Assembly: GCF_004770155.1 (NCBI RefSeq)
Contig: NZ_RQFA01000028.1
Location: forward strand, 1 to 42,500
Origin: Leptospira gomenensis
GTDB taxonomy: Bacteria > Spirochaetota > Leptospiria > Leptospirales > Leptospiraceae
Length of the DNA: 42,500 nucleotides
Direction: 5' to 3'
Shown: piece by piece, positions 1 through 13,897 of the stretch
Numbering within the stretch: position 1 is the first letter of the stretch
Layout of the letters: each line of letters opens with the position of its first letter
Notes under the pieces: model-generated
Database searches by the model: none
Told to the model about the DNA's origin: nothing
Seen by the model: the letters and a program-made list of their open reading frames with translations, nothing else
Program-made: the position numbers and the translations under genes

Positions 1-424
<424 letters not shown>

Positions 425-773
425 GTGAAGATCATCAGCACGCGACGGTTTTGATTCCGAGGGCGGCCTTCTCCGAGGGTTGGAAAGACATAGAAGACAA
501 TCAAACGATAGCCGCCACGGTCGCGCATATGTCTTCTTTTAAAACCAGACAATACAAAGGAAAAGTCACGGATATCCGGGAATGCGACGACTCCGATTAC
601 GAACTGATGGAATCCGTTCGAGCGGCAGGAAGCGAAAATAGTGCCTTATTTTTCGGGCCGAAAGCCGGCGAAGGCTGGAATCGATACGTACTACGCCCCG
701 CGGTCGCTGTCACGTTCGAACTTTCCGAACTTTACGAACAGTCTCCAGGAGCCAAGGCGGGGGATAAAATCCG

Positions 774-1178
774 ATGATCACAGAAACCCTACAACCCTGT
801 CTTCAAGGAATCGTTCCCAGTATCATGGTCACCTGTTCCAAAGACGGGATTCCGAATGCTACGGTCGTTAGCCAAGTGTACGAAGTGGATTCCACCCACG
901 TCGCGATATCCAACCAATTTTTCGGCAAAACCCACAAGAATTGTGTGGAAAATCCGAACGCCCTTTTACAGGTTTTGAATCCTGAAAATCTGGAACCTTG
1001 GATATTAGAAATTTATTATCAAAGAACGGAAACCGAAGGCGAACTTTTTGAAGCGATGGAGATGCAATTGGAAGCGATCGCCTCGATGTCCGGAATGAGC
1101 GACGTATTCAAACTCAAAGCGGCGGACATTTTCGAAATACGTTCCGTGCGGAAATTGACCGAGGCCAAGGAGCAATAA
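774..1178 (+). CDS. Pyridoxamine 5'-phosphate oxidase family protein
   Basis: A 134-residue split-barrel protein. The N-terminal part (PSIMVTCSKDGIPNATVVSQ, then a strand VAISNQFFGKTHKN, then NPNALLQVLNPENLEPW) is the typical beginning of PPOX-family flavin or F420-like split barrels: a strand with a DG turn, an N/V-x-S strand, a K-rich phosphate-contacting segment and an NP-x-(A/V) helix end. It starts inside the stop of the preceding gene and ends 2 bp before the cyclase start. The complete canonical PdxH signature is absent, so vitamin B6 oxidation itself is unlikely. A flavin- or heme-binding sensor or small reductase fits better, given its coupling to a signalling enzyme. Confidence 0.8.
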   Translation: MITETLQPCLQGIVPSIMVTCSKDGIPNATVVSQVYEVDSTHVAISNQFFGKTHKNCVENPNALLQVLNPENLEPWILEIYYQRTETEGELFEAMEMQLEAIASMSGMSDVFKLKAADIFEIRSVRKLTEAKEQ

Positions 1179-1180
1179 TC

Positions 1181-2452
1181 GTGTCCAACGACCAGGAAAT
1201 CGAAGACTTCAAAAAACAATTCGTGGAAAATCAAAAAGGAATCGAAGAGCTCAACCAAAAGCTGCATCGAAAAACCCGGGAGGTAGAGATCATTCAATCG
1301 ATCTCCGCGGAGATCCTCAATACGTTGGATTTGGATCAGATTTTCGACCGAATCATGAAAGTGATGGATGAGGTCTTCGGTTTTAAACACGCGATGATCC
1401 TGCTCGCGGACGAAGAATCCGAAATTCTCAGAGTGGTTGCCAGCCGCGGTTACGAACAAGGAGGAATCGGGGCCAAAGTAGAATACGGCAAAGGTGTGAT
1501 CGGAGTCGTAGCAAAACGAAAAAAGATCATGCGTATGGTCGGAATTTCGACACAGATGCGTTATGCGGGACAGGTCGGTCAATCCATGGGAATGGAGGAA
1601 AAACAGATCGAACTCCCCGGACTCAAAGAAGCCAAAAGTCAGATCGCGATCCCGCTTCTCGTAAAGGAAAAACTTCTCGGGGTCTTTGCCGTGGAAAGCG
1701 CGGAGATCAACGCATTCAAATTGTTGGACGAGATGATTCTGAGTATCGTCGGAAATCAAATCGCGGTCGCGATCGAAAACGCCGCCGCCTATCATACACA
1801 ACAAAGACTTTCGGAAGCATACAGCCGTTTTGTTCCCAAGGAAACTCTCGCTCTTCTGAGTAAAAAATCCATCTTAGAAACGCAACTCGCCGATCAAACC
1901 GAAGGATTGATGACGGTGATGTTTTCCGATATACGGGGATTCACCACACTTTCGGAAAGAATGACTCCGAGCGAAACGTTCCGTTTTATCAACGACTATC
2001 TCGGAATGATCGCTCCGATCATCCGGGAACATCATGGTTTTATCGATAAGTTCATAGGGGACGCGATTATGGCGATTTTTCCGGCCAGAGCGGAAGACGC
2101 CGTTGAGGCCGCTTTGAAAATGCGGGAAGTATTAGCAAAATTTAATAGTCTCAGAAAGGAACGCGGAGAAGAAACGATCGATAACGGAATCGGAATTCAT
2201 ACCGGCCATCTTATGCTCGGGATCATAGGTCACGAAAATAGGATGGAATGTACGGTCATCGGGGACAGCGTGAATTTGGCATCCCGAATCGAAGGTCTCA
2301 CCAAACAATACGGAGCGGCGATCATCGTAAGCGAAGTGACCGTCGCCTCCTTAAAGAATCCGGAAAAATTTCCGAATCGATTTTTGGACGAGGTGACCGT
2401 AAAGGGAAAATCGCAAGCGATCAAAATCTACCAAATCGAAAGTTCGTATTAA
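1181..2452 (+). CDS. GAF-domain class III adenylate cyclase
   Basis: A 423-residue soluble signalling enzyme. A short coiled coil (about residues 5-38) precedes a GAF domain (about 40-205). The class III cyclase homology domain runs from about 243 to 420. Metal-binding aspartates are D250 (FSDIRGFT) and D294 (FIGDAIMA). The transition-state Asn and Arg are N365 and R369 in the VIGDSVNLASR motif. K290 and D362 occupy the purine-selecting positions in the adenylate-type state, so ATP to cAMP is predicted. The start is GTG at 1181, with AAGGAG at 1167-1172. It is the last gene of a three-gene run with the two split-barrel proteins, so the GAF domain may respond to a redox, flavin or small-molecule state governed by them; that link is inference. 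Confidence 0.93.
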   Translation: MSNDQEIEDFKKQFVENQKGIEELNQKLHRKTREVEIIQSISAEILNTLDLDQIFDRIMKVMDEVFGFKHAMILLADEESEILRVVASRGYEQGGIGAKVEYGKGVIGVVAKRKKIMRMVGISTQMRYAGQVGQSMGMEEKQIELPGLKEAKSQIAIPLLVKEKLLGVFAVESAEINAFKLLDEMILSIVGNQIAVAIENAAAYHTQQRLSEAYSRFVPKETLALLSKKSILETQLADQTEGLMTVMFSDIRGFTTLSERMTPSETFRFINDYLGMIAPIIREHHGFIDKFIGDAIMAIFPARAEDAVEAALKMREVLAKFNSLRKERGEETIDNGIGIHTGHLMLGIIGHENRMECTVIGDSVNLASRIEGLTKQYGAAIIVSEVTVASLKNPEKFPNRFLDEVTVKGKSQAIKIYQIESSY

Positions 2453-2480
2453 AACGATCCTTCTCCTTCGATCCATTGCT

Positions 2481-2501
2481 GCCGAGTTTCGAAAACTTGG
2501 C
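2481..2501. terminator. Hairpin between convergent cyclase and guaA
   Basis: GCCGAGTTT and AAACTTGGC form a 9-bp stem with one G-U pair and a three-base CGA loop. It sits in the 70-bp gap between two convergent genes. There is no good T run on either side, so termination is inferred from position and stem strength only. Confidence 0.4.
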
Positions 2502-2522
2502 GAAAATCTATCGAAGAGAGAA

Positions 2523-4334
<1,812 letters not shown>

Positions 4335-4431
4335 TCCAACCTCTTACGACGATTGATTCGAACCGAGTTTCTGGAAAAAGAACTTTCGCAGGAAAGAGAC
4401 CCGAAAAGTCTGGTCTCAAAGGATACAATCC

Positions 4432-4833
<402 letters not shown>

Positions 4834-4849
4834 CTTAAAAGAAGGATTT

Positions 4850-5116
4850 ATGGACTCGGTCACATTTCTCGGCTATGTAGCTTCTTTGTTGACTACGATC
4901 TCGTTTTTACCGCAGGTGATCCGGGTAGTGATGGGAGGAAGTACGAAAGATATTTCTCGGAATATGTACGTCGTATTCATCGTAGGTGTAGTATTCTGGT
5001 TGATCTACGGATTTTTGATACGCGATTTTCCGATCATTCTCGCGAACATCTTTACCCTACTTTTCACATCGATCATCTTATTCTTCAAACTGAAAAACGA
5101 TCGACGAGGCGTGTAA
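4850..5116 (+). CDS. SemiSWEET sugar transporter
   Basis: An 88-residue membrane protein with three transmembrane helices (about 5-27, 38-57, 62-81), a half-size SWEET that acts as a homodimer to move sugars across the inner membrane. The PQ motif (P21, Q22 in SFLPQVIR) marks helix 1. W50 and N66 fit the substrate-contacting Trp and Asn of this family. A SemiSWEET structure is known from Leptospira biflexa, which fits the host. The upstream sequence has GAAGGA about 8 bases before the ATG. The linkage to queF is probably only shared transcription. Confidence 0.93.
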   Translation: MDSVTFLGYVASLLTTISFLPQVIRVVMGGSTKDISRNMYVVFIVGVVFWLIYGFLIRDFPIILANIFTLLFTSIILFFKLKNDRRGV

Positions 5117-5169
5117 GTTTCTTTATCGGAAACTTTTGGAAGAGCGTTTCTTCGATTTTTTAGAAATCC

Positions 5170-5193
5170 CGGCCTCGTTTAACGACGAGGCCG
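5170..5193. terminator. Hairpin between convergent SemiSWEET and lipoprotein genes
   Basis: A 9-bp perfect stem (CGGCCTCGT / ACGAGGCCG) closes a six-base loop, TTAACG. It lies midway in the 114-bp gap between convergent genes. T runs are not directly adjacent, so it may block read-through from both sides without being a classical intrinsic terminator. Confidence 0.5.
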
Positions 5194-5230
5194 AGCGCAA
5201 ATCGAGAGAAAAAAACCTCGAGTCCAAGTT

Positions 5231-6160
5231 TTATTGCGGTTTCACTTGATCCTTGAGGGATTTTCTGGAATTTTCCAAAGCCTCTTTGTCCTTGTCGATT
5301 CCCGCCTTGATGTTCTTCTTTTCCTCGTCTGCGGCGTTTTTGATCGCCTCTTTTTCCGCCTTACCGGACTCTTTTACGTCCTGAATCAGTTTCTGATTTT
5401 CCTCTTTGGTTGATTGGATCAGTTCCTGATTTCTCTGTTTTTGATCCTCAAGTCCCTGGAGAATCCTTTGTTTGTTCTCCTGAAAATCCTTCAAAATTTC
5501 CTCGATTCTTTGTCTCTGCTCTTCGGTAACCGATTGAACGGTTGCGGCGTCGTTCTGTAATTCTTTGAGTTCTTCGTCGGTCAATTTCTCTTCGGATTGT
5601 GTTTTTCCGTCGGAAACCACTTTTTCGCCGCCATCGGCTACGCTCGTCTGATCGGGATTGTCGTTGTCCACGACTTCCACAGAACCTTCGGACACGAGAG
5701 TATTCGTTTTGTTTCCATCGGCTTCCACTTGAAAGTCCGTTCCTCGGACCGCTGCGGTAACGGTCGGAGTGCTGACCTTAAACCCGGAGGTTTTGCCGAG
5801 TTTCGCCCCTACCTTGGAGAAAATTTTTCCTTTGTTGAGGGAAAGGTTCGCGTAAATTTCTGAATTTTTGGAATCCACGAAAATCTGATTCAACGTAAGA
5901 ATCGTATTTTCCTTCACTCGAATGATGACTCCGTCCATCAGTTGAATGTCCGCATACGAAGACTTTCCCGTTTCGATCTTGTCTTCGGGAAGAATGAACT
6001 CGGACAGAGCCGCCTTTTTTTCTTTCCCCGCTTTATCGGTCAGCTTCACCGATCCTTTGATAAAGGTAAAGACCCCGCCCTGCAGGTCGTCTTTTTTGGA
6101 TTTTCCGCATTCAATTGTGAAAAGGACGATCAAACCCAGGCATAAAACCTTTTGAATCAT
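5231..6160 (-). CDS. FecR-domain lipoprotein with long C-terminal coiled coil
   Basis: A 309-residue exported protein. A signal peptide ends at a loose spirochaetal lipobox with the lipidated Cys probably C18 (FTIEC GKSKK). A FecR-like beta domain spans about residues 30-165 and contains the family's VSTPTVTAAVRGTDF stretch. From about 205 to the end the sequence is highly charged and helical (Glu, Lys, Gln, Asp rich), almost certainly a coiled coil. The start is ATG at 6160 with GGGAGAA upstream. It stands alone, convergent with SemiSWEET and divergent from the ferredoxin. It could be the inner-membrane marker lipoprotein LipL31 of Leptospira, but I cannot confirm that from memory, so no symbol is given. 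Confidence 0.85.
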   Translation of the reverse strand: MIQKVLCLGLIVLFTIECGKSKKDDLQGGVFTFIKGSVKLTDKAGKEKKAALSEFILPEDKIETGKSSYADIQLMDGVIIRVKENTILTLNQIFVDSKNSEIYANLSLNKGKIFSKVGAKLGKTSGFKVSTPTVTAAVRGTDFQVEADGNKTNTLVSEGSVEVVDNDNPDQTSVADGGEKVVSDGKTQSEEKLTDEELKELQNDAATVQSVTEEQRQRIEEILKDFQENKQRILQGLEDQKQRNQELIQSTKEENQKLIQDVKESGKAEKEAIKNAADEEKKNIKAGIDKDKEALENSRKSLKDQVKPQ

Positions 6161-6239
6161 TCTGGTTCTCCCATTGATAAATTCTTTCCGGGCAAAGTAA
6201 CACGAAATTTAATTCGAGTCGAGAGTTTTCCATGTTTTC

Positions 6240-6298
6240 CGGTTTGTAGGAAAATCGACCGATCGTAAATCCCTCGACGGAAGAAAACTTACAAACCG
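6240..6298. promoter_or_regulatory. Inverted repeat CGGTTTGTA...TACAAACCG in divergent intergenic region
   Basis: Perfect 9-bp arms at 6240-6248 and 6290-6298 are separated by 41 bp, inside the 243-bp region between the divergent lipoprotein and ferredoxin genes. It could be a pair of half-sites or a looped operator; no regulator is known for it. Confidence 0.35.
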
Positions 6299-6397
6299 AA
6301 CAACTTAGGAAAAGGACTTGCCGTCTAAAGCACGATTAGAAAATTGAACTTGGAACCTGTTTTTAAGCGGACCGGGAGAACCTACCCAGGAGAATCG

Positions 6398-6625
<228 letters not shown>

Positions 6626-6687
6626 TCTCCGATTTTAAAACGAAGTTTCTCTAAAAGAAAGACGTTCTTCAGTTTCGAATCGAATTT

Positions 6688-6712
6688 AAAAAAGCGGCGT
6701 AGCCGCTTTTTT
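6688..6712. terminator. Bidirectional Rho-independent terminator
   Basis: A6, then GCGGC, GTA loop, GCCGC, then T6. The A run in front and T run behind make it functional in both directions: for the ferredoxin on + and the methyltransferase on -. It overlaps the TAA stop of the latter. Confidence 0.92.
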
Positions 6713-7352
6713 ATTGTACTGATTCCGGTTCGGCGATCCAGTAGGTTGCGGTTCCCGCTGCGAGAGTTCGGACTTCGGAAACTCGAAACCCTAAACGTTC
6801 CAATAAATCCCCGTATCCGTTTTCCACGCAGATTCGCACACTCGGAGGTTCGAGTTTGAGTAGAAACCATTTCCAAAATCGCGAAACGTTTCCTTGTTTC
6901 GGTACGGAATGGTCGAGTATGACGATTTTTCCTCCGGGACGGAGATTACGTTTATATTTCTCTAATACGTTTTCACGCGACTCTTCGTCTAACTCGTGCA
7001 ATACGAAGGCGAAAACTACGAAGTCGAAAGTATCTTCGCTTTCGTAGTTTTCGATAAAGCCGATCGAAAATTTTGCGTTAGGAACCTTAGAAGACGCGCG
7101 TTTCAACATTTTTTCCGATCCGTCGAAAGCGGAAACGATACATCCCGATTCGTATAAGAATTTCGTCATACTCCCCGTTCCGCAACCGGCTTCCAGCACC
7201 CGTTTTCGGGGGAGATGGATGAACGAATTCACTGTTTCACGTCGAATGTTTCCGATTCCACCGAACGGTAAAAACATGACGAAAATTAGACAATCATACA
7301 AAAAAGGGACAAAACGTTTTTCATAGAGAGCGATGGATAGATTTCGATTCAT
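6711..7352 (-). CDS. Class I SAM-dependent methyltransferase
   Basis: A 213-residue protein with the Rossmann methyltransferase core. Motif I is VLEAGCGTGSMT (about 52-63), the acidic end of strand 2 is AFDGS, and motif II/III sits around FDFVVFAFVLHEL and LRPGGKIVILDH. The order resembles UbiE/Coq5-type methyltransferases, and the HEL plus LDH pattern fits a small-molecule or lipid substrate. The N-terminal 45 residues include a hydrophobic helix (FLYDCLIFVMFLPFGG) that may associate with the membrane. The substrate is unknown. The start is ATG at 7352; the gene is 63 bp downstream of the AraC regulator on the same strand, so co-transcription is possible. Confidence 0.88.
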   Translation of the reverse strand: MNRNLSIALYEKRFVPFLYDCLIFVMFLPFGGIGNIRRETVNSFIHLPRKRVLEAGCGTGSMTKFLYESGCIVSAFDGSEKMLKRASSKVPNAKFSIGFIENYESEDTFDFVVFAFVLHELDEESRENVLEKYKRNLRPGGKIVILDHSVPKQGNVSRFWKWFLLKLEPPSVRICVENGYGDLLERLGFRVSEVRTLAAGTATYWIAEPESVQ

Positions 7353-7415
7353 GGAAAAACATATAACGAGATTCTAAAAAAAGGAATTGTATAAAAACGA
7401 CAAAGAATCGGTTTG

Positions 7416-8237
7416 TTATTCCATCGGCGTCGGATCCGCAACGGGTTGTTCCGTTTTTCCCGAAAAAAAATCCTTCGGTAAATATCCGGAAAACTCACGG
7501 AATTCCCGAATGAAATGCGATTGGTCGTAATAACCGGAGTTTTGGGCAAGCTCCGTCAAGGTTCGACGGTTGCCGAGTTCGAGCACCGATTGGAATCTCG
7601 CCAGTCTCGAATAAAATTTCGGACTAAATCCGACTATCTCTTTGAAGTCTCGTTCGAACTGCCTACTCGACCTTGAGAATCCGGAAACCAAATCATCGAT
7701 GGGCAGATTTCCGCTCCGATCACTTACAGTCCGCGCTGCGGCTCCCATTCGGAGAGTTTTCAGCGTTTCTTTTTCCGATACGGCTCTTCGTATGAATTCG
7801 GTCACGATCCTGATACGTTCCAAATCGTCCTCGGCTGAACAAACACGTTCCTCCCACAAAACCCCCGTCCGACCCAGGATCTCTTCGAAGGTCAAGATTC
7901 GGCGGTTCGCTTCGTAGGAAGGAAGAGAAGATAGGACGGGAAATAAGGAAGGATATACGTAAACTCCGAAAATTCCGAACGGGGCGTAGGAAACGAAATC
8001 ACGAAACCGATCCGATTGCGCGTAAAAGCCGGATGGAATCGTCGCCGTTTTCGGATCTACTCCCGCTTCCAAAAAACTTCCCCGATAAACGAACAACAAT
8101 TCCGCACATCCGTCCGCCATGATCCGATAGGAAAACGGAAAACTCGGAGATGGGGAGGATTCCAAAGACCAAAAAAAACGAACGTAATCCCGAATCCCCG
8201 GAGGTGCGGGCGACATTCGATATCGAAACGGATTCAA
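7416..8237 (-). CDS. AraC-family transcriptional regulator
   Basis: A 273-residue regulator. The N-terminal half (PAPPGIRDYVRFFWSLE, then a cupin-like segment with YRIMADGCAELLFVYRG) resembles the ligand-sensing domain common to a subgroup of AraC proteins (DUF6597 type). The C-terminal half holds the two helix-turn-helix motifs: LVSGFSRSSRQFERDFKEIVG and LTELAQNSGYYDQSHFIREF, followed by GYLPKDFF. The start is uncertain: TTG at 8237 has a GGAG about 15 bases upstream, while the ATG at 8216 (seven residues later) has no ribosome binding site. It precedes the methyltransferase on the same strand, a possible target. The inducer is unknown. Confidence 0.88.
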   Translation of the reverse strand: MNPFRYRMSPAPPGIRDYVRFFWSLESSPSPSFPFSYRIMADGCAELLFVYRGSFLEAGVDPKTATIPSGFYAQSDRFRDFVSYAPFGIFGVYVYPSLFPVLSSLPSYEANRRILTFEEILGRTGVLWEERVCSAEDDLERIRIVTEFIRRAVSEKETLKTLRMGAAARTVSDRSGNLPIDDLVSGFSRSSRQFERDFKEIVGFSPKFYSRLARFQSVLELGNRRTLTELAQNSGYYDQSHFIREFREFSGYLPKDFFSGKTEQPVADPTPME

Positions 8238-8332
8238 GTCAGTACCGTCGTTCTCCGATTTTGGGGAACGTATTCTAAAATTCCCGCACCGGTCATACTT
8301 AAATTAATTCCGGATTCGTATATTGTAAATCT

Positions 8333-9354
8333 CTAATATTCTTGCTCCGATCTCGTGGAACCCAAAAGTTCGTCCGGAATGTCCTCGACCCGATCCCCGA
8401 TTTGAATGGCCAGTCGGCTTCCTACTCTTCCCGGAAGACATTTGAATTTTTTGCGTTCCCCTACTTTTACGATCATTTCGGAACGTGTGGACGTATTCTC
8501 CAACTTGACGACGTCTCCGATGGAAAGATTCATAAAGTCGTTGATCGATACGTCCACGGAACCGACTTCCGCAATCAGAGGAATGGCGACCTGATCCAAT
8601 CGTTCCTGGATCACGGCCCGGTTTTCGTCCAATTCCCCCTTTCGAATCGAAGAATACCAGTATTGTGCGGAAAGTTTGTTGATGATCGGTTCGATCGTGA
8701 TGTAGGGAATACAAAGATTGGTCATTCCCTCCACCTCCCCGATCTTGGTTTCCAAGGTAATCAAAACCACCATGTCGTTCGGAGGAACCACCTGCGCGAA
8801 CTGAGGATTGGTTTCTATGTTCCCCAAACGAGGTCGTAGATCGATCACCGTAGACCAGGACTCCCGCATGTTTCCGAGAATACGCACGATGATTCCTTCC
8901 ATTACGCTCATCTCGATCTCCGAAAGTTCGCGGGAGATTTTTGCCTGTTCCCCTTTTCCTCCGAACAGACGATCGATGATGGTGAAGGAAATCGACGGGT
9001 CGATTTCCAAAATCGCGGATCCGCGCAACGGATCCATATTGATGACGGCCAGCGTAGTCGGATTCGGAATCGAACGGATGAATTCCTCGTAGGTCAACTG
9101 ATCCACCGATGCTACGTGAACGGATACGAGCGCTCGCAACTGCGCCGATAAACCCGTGGTGGCGAGTCGCGCGAAGGTTTCATGCATCATCTGCAAGGTG
9201 CGGATCTGATCCTTGGAAAATTTATCCGGACGTTTGAAGTCGTAGATCTTTACTTTTTTCTGTTCGGAAACGGAGGCATAATCGGACTCGTTTACTTCTC
9301 CGGAACTGATGGCGCTGAGGAGCGCGTCGATTTCATCCTGCGATAAGATCTCTG

Positions 9355-9358
<4 letters not shown>
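8333..9358 (-). CDS. fliM: Flagellar motor switch protein FliM
   Basis: A 341-residue component of the flagellar C-ring. The N-terminal LSQDEIDALL (5-14) is the CheY-P-binding peptide. A CheC-like middle domain follows (about 45-230, with KTIGEVEGMTNLCIPY-type sequence at 205-220). The C-terminal SPOA domain (about 255-330) contains DVSINDFMNLSIGDVVKL, the FliN-contacting part. The ATG overlaps the TGA of the preceding gene by four bases (ATGA at 9355-9358), so it is translated as part of the argH-PPIase run. The fliN gene lies 7 kb away. Both belong to one chromosomal flagellar neighbourhood with the FcpB-like gene. Confidence 0.97.
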
Positions 9359-10338
<980 letters not shown>

Positions 10339-10391
10339 CCTGGTTTATTTTCGGCAAATCGGACGGGAAGAAACGAAAAAATCCGGAAAAA

Positions 10392-11033
10392 TCAGGGTTT
10401 GGGAACCGTTCCTCCGGCGTCTTCGATGATCATTTCCGCGATCCGAATCAACCGCTTTAGGATCGGTTCCGCGGTTTCGTAATCGAGGTAACAAACGACC
10501 AGCTTTTCCACGGGAGGTTGAATCAGGGAAATCGCCTTCGCGGACAAAACCAATGTGGAAAGATTGGTTTCGTTTAACAGATTCAAGGATTCGAACTCGG
10601 AAAGAAAACGGTGGATCTCCTTGATCAGAGCCTCGTCGGCGATGTCGTTCTTTTCGAAAAAAGATTCTATTTTTAGAATATAATCCGTAAGAGTCTGTTT
10701 GATTCTGCTCTCGTCGTCGCTGGGTCTTCGTTTTGCGGTGAGAGAATTTACGATTCCGTAACGGGACATCGCCGCTTCGTAGTAGGAATTCACTTCCTGC
10801 CGTTTGGACTGGACGATTCGAAACAATCGCAAAACTCCGACCAATCGATCCGGAAGATTTTTTCCGTGATCGGATTCCAAAATCGCGGTTCTGGAATCCT
10901 GATCGTGCGAGGGCAACACGGACAATCGATCGAGGATACGATTCGCGCTCGAACCCGCGTTGTAAGACGCCAATTCCCGGATGACCGCGAGATAGTTCCC
11001 CGCCTGGGATTTGTCCGTATCGGCGGTGCTCAT
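10392..11033 (-). CDS. Helical protein of unknown function
   Basis: A 213-residue cytoplasmic protein without signal peptide or membrane segment. The composition suggests mostly helices, with charged and Leu-rich stretches (LVGVLRLFRIVQSKRQEVNSYY, LIKEIHRFLSEFESLNLL, LIRIAEMIIEDAGG). No recognised domain. Its ATG overlaps the TGA of the cyclophilin gene (ATGA at 11030-11033), placing it firmly in the same transcript. It may be Leptospira-specific. Confidence 0.7.
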   Translation of the reverse strand: MSTADTDKSQAGNYLAVIRELASYNAGSSANRILDRLSVLPSHDQDSRTAILESDHGKNLPDRLVGVLRLFRIVQSKRQEVNSYYEAAMSRYGIVNSLTAKRRPSDDESRIKQTLTDYILKIESFFEKNDIADEALIKEIHRFLSEFESLNLLNETNLSTLVLSAKAISLIQPPVEKLVVCYLDYETAEPILKRLIRIAEMIIEDAGGTVPKP

Positions 11034-11923
11034 GGGGTTTGTGGGGCGGCCGGCTCGGAAGCGGGAACGTTCCGCTTATCCACGATGAAAACCTTTTTGA
11101 TCGTGGTTTTGGAATTGCCCGCTCTTACGATACGATCCACGACTTCGCTTCCGGAAATCAATTGTCCGAATACGGTATGCAATCCGTCCAAATGCGGAGT
11201 GTCCACTTGGTTGATGAAAAACTGGGAACCGTTCGTGTTTGGTCCCGCGTTGGCCATCGCTAAGGAGCCCTTGAGCGCACGATGGGAAGTTACGGTTTCG
11301 TTGTATTTGTATCCGGTACGATACAAAATCTCGAGAACGGAAAGTTTTTTCGCGTCTTCGAACGCCTTTTCGATCTGCTCGCGTTTGGCTTCCGCCTCTT
11401 CTCTCGTTTTGATCTGAAGTTCGTTGGCGACCGCTCTTTGCAGTTGATACTGATAATACGGAGCTTGTCCCGCTTGTATCTTATCCAAACCCAAAGACTT
11501 TGCATTGATCTCGTCCTCGAACCGATATCCCGGTCCGCCGGTTCCGTCTCCGTTCGGACATCCGCCTTGGATCATAAAATTTTCGATGACACGATGAAAG
11601 GTCAAACCGTCGTAGAACGGCTTCTTCACCTTTTGTCCGTTTCGCGCCAAAAATTCCTTTTCTCCCTGCGCCAGGTCGATGAAATTTTGCACCGTTTTCG
11701 GAGCGTCCTTATCGAAGAGTTCCAAGACTAGATTTCCCTGTGTCGTAGAAAGTACGGCGTAGATCGCCGGCTTTTCGGGAAGAGAAACCGGAGAAACGTC
11801 CTGTTTCGGAACCACCACGGAGGAAACGTTGTACGGCTCGGGTTGATAACGGGATTGCGCGAACGGATTTCGGTTACACGCGAAAAAACAGATAAAAAGA
11901 AATAGTCCGAAGGTTTTTCTCAT
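11030..11923 (-). CDS. Cyclophilin-type peptidyl-prolyl isomerase lipoprotein with insertion
   Basis: A 297-residue exported folding catalyst. The signal peptide ends at a lipobox (ICFFAC, C16). The cyclophilin domain spans about 54-285: [19 protein letters not shown] (109-127, active-site Arg in FHR), [18 protein letters not shown] (220-237) and [15 protein letters not shown] (244-258). A charged helical insertion of roughly 70 residues (about 140-213) sits between the FEDE strand and the SLAMAN strand, unlike ordinary bacterial cyclophilins. It is translationally coupled both upstream (argH) and downstream. It probably works in the periplasm on membrane or flagellar proteins. Confidence 0.93.
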   Translation of the reverse strand: MRKTFGLFLFICFFACNRNPFAQSRYQPEPYNVSSVVVPKQDVSPVSLPEKPAIYAVLSTTQGNLVLELFDKDAPKTVQNFIDLAQGEKEFLARNGQKVKKPFYDGLTFHRVIENFMIQGGCPNGDGTGGPGYRFEDEINAKSLGLDKIQAGQAPYYQYQLQRAVANELQIKTREEAEAKREQIEKAFEDAKKLSVLEILYRTGYKYNETVTSHRALKGSLAMANAGPNTNGSQFFINQVDTPHLDGLHTVFGQLISGSEVVDRIVRAGNSKTTIKKVFIVDKRNVPASEPAAPQTP

Positions 11924-13332
11924 AGACGCAAGTTTTCAGCTTCCTCCAAAGATTCCAACGCAATTTTTAATTGTTCCTCTTGTCTTTTACGCGAAGTTCC
12001 TCCGTAGGAAATTTTTTTATCCGCGGATAAGGAAAGAGAGACGGCGTCCTCGTATTCCTGACCGACAAAAAATTCGGAAATTTTTTTCCTCTCCGTCTCC
12101 GAAAGATCGAAAAGAGTCTTTTTTTGTTCCACACAAACTCCCACCAAGGTGCCTACGAGTTCGTGCGCCGTTCGAAACGGAACGTTTTTAACGCCCACCA
12201 GAAAGTCTGCGAGATCGGTGGCGGTTGCGAATCCGTTTTTCAAGGAAGATTCTGCGCGTTCCGGAACCCAAACCCAACCTTCCACCATCGCCCGAATTCC
12301 TTCCAAACTGATTCGTATCGTTTCGATGGAATCGAAGAGGGCCAGTTTATCCTCTTGTAAATCCCGGTTGTATGTGGAAGGAAGACCCTTGAGCATCACA
12401 AGAACGTGATTCAGATTTCCGATCACCCTTCCCGCTTTTCCACGGATGAGTTCCGCGATATCCGGATTTTTTTTCTGAGGCATGATCGAAGAACCGGTGG
12501 TCAGAGAATCCGGCAGACGCAGAATTCCGAACTCCTGGGAGGAATACAAAATGATATCCTCGCAAATCCGAGACGCGTGAATCATAAATTGAACCCCCGC
12601 GAACAAAAACTGCAGGATATGATCCCGGCTCGAAACCGCGTCCATTGAGTTGTGAGAGATTTTGGAAAGACCCAATTCCTTACGGAGAATCTCCCGATCC
12701 GTAGGATAGTTGACTCCCGCCATAGCACCGGCACCTAACGCAAGTTCGGCGGAAGCGCCTAACGCAAAACGGAACAATTCCTGATCGCGTTCCAGAGCCC
12801 AAAACCAGGAAAGCAGATATTGGGAGGCCCGGATCGGCTGCGCCACCTGCAAATGTGTATAACCCGGAAGGATCACGTCCACACTCCGTTTCGCTTTTTC
12901 ATAGAACGCCCGTCGTAGGGAAACGACCGATTCGAGAATTTCCTTTCCCTGATTCAAAATAAAGAGTCGTACGTCCTGCGTGACCTGGTCGTTTCGGGAG
13001 CGGGCCGTATGAAGTTTTTTACCGGTTTCTCCGATGAGTTCCGTCAATCTGGATTCGATGTGCATGTGAATGTCTTCGAGTTCCGGTTTGAATTCGAGTT
13101 TGCCTTCCTCGATTTCGCCGAGGATCTGCGCGAGGGCTTTTTCCAAACGGGCACATTCCTCTCCGCTGAGAATTCCGATAGCCGTCAACATCCTCGCGTG
13201 CGCGATACTACCTTGAATATCTTCCTTATAAAGTTTATGATCGAAGGAAATCGATTCCCCGATCTTCTCCAAAACCGAAGAAGCCTTCTCTTGAAATCTT
13301 CCGCCCCAGAGTTTTTTTTTGTTTTGTGTCAT
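11920..13332 (-). CDS. argH: Argininosuccinate lyase
   Basis: Cleaves argininosuccinate to arginine and fumarate, the last step of arginine synthesis. At 470 residues it is of normal length. It has the N-terminal LWGGRF, the RSRNDQV stretch (111-117), GYTHLQ (157-162, catalytic His160) and the superfamily signature [12 protein letters not shown] (280-291) with the catalytic Ser in the mobile loop. The stop overlaps the start of the cyclophilin gene (ATGA). It is an odd first member for a run that ends in fliM; other arg genes are absent from the window. Confidence 0.97.
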   Translation of the reverse strand: MTQNKKKLWGGRFQEKASSVLEKIGESISFDHKLYKEDIQGSIAHARMLTAIGILSGEECARLEKALAQILGEIEEGKLEFKPELEDIHMHIESRLTELIGETGKKLHTARSRNDQVTQDVRLFILNQGKEILESVVSLRRAFYEKAKRSVDVILPGYTHLQVAQPIRASQYLLSWFWALERDQELFRFALGASAELALGAGAMAGVNYPTDREILRKELGLSKISHNSMDAVSSRDHILQFLFAGVQFMIHASRICEDIILYSSQEFGILRLPDSLTTGSSIMPQKKNPDIAELIRGKAGRVIGNLNHVLVMLKGLPSTYNRDLQEDKLALFDSIETIRISLEGIRAMVEGWVWVPERAESSLKNGFATATDLADFLVGVKNVPFRTAHELVGTLVGVCVEQKKTLFDLSETERKKISEFFVGQEYEDAVSLSLSADKKISYGGTSRKRQEEQLKIALESLEEAENLRL

Positions 13333-13346
13333 TTCGATCCGACCGT

Positions 13347-13787
<441 letters not shown>

Positions 13788-13813
13788 ACGTCTGGATTGG
13801 ATATTCCGTTCGA

Positions 13814-13848
<35 letters not shown>

Positions 13849-13897
13849 CTCTGAAAAAAATTTACGATCTTGTTCCACTCGGGAGAATCCAGATTTC

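Noticed and set aside
1019..1804. Long - strand frame of 261 codons
   Set aside because: It is the complement of the well-supported GAF-cyclase gene; composition is unlike a protein and no ribosome site is present.
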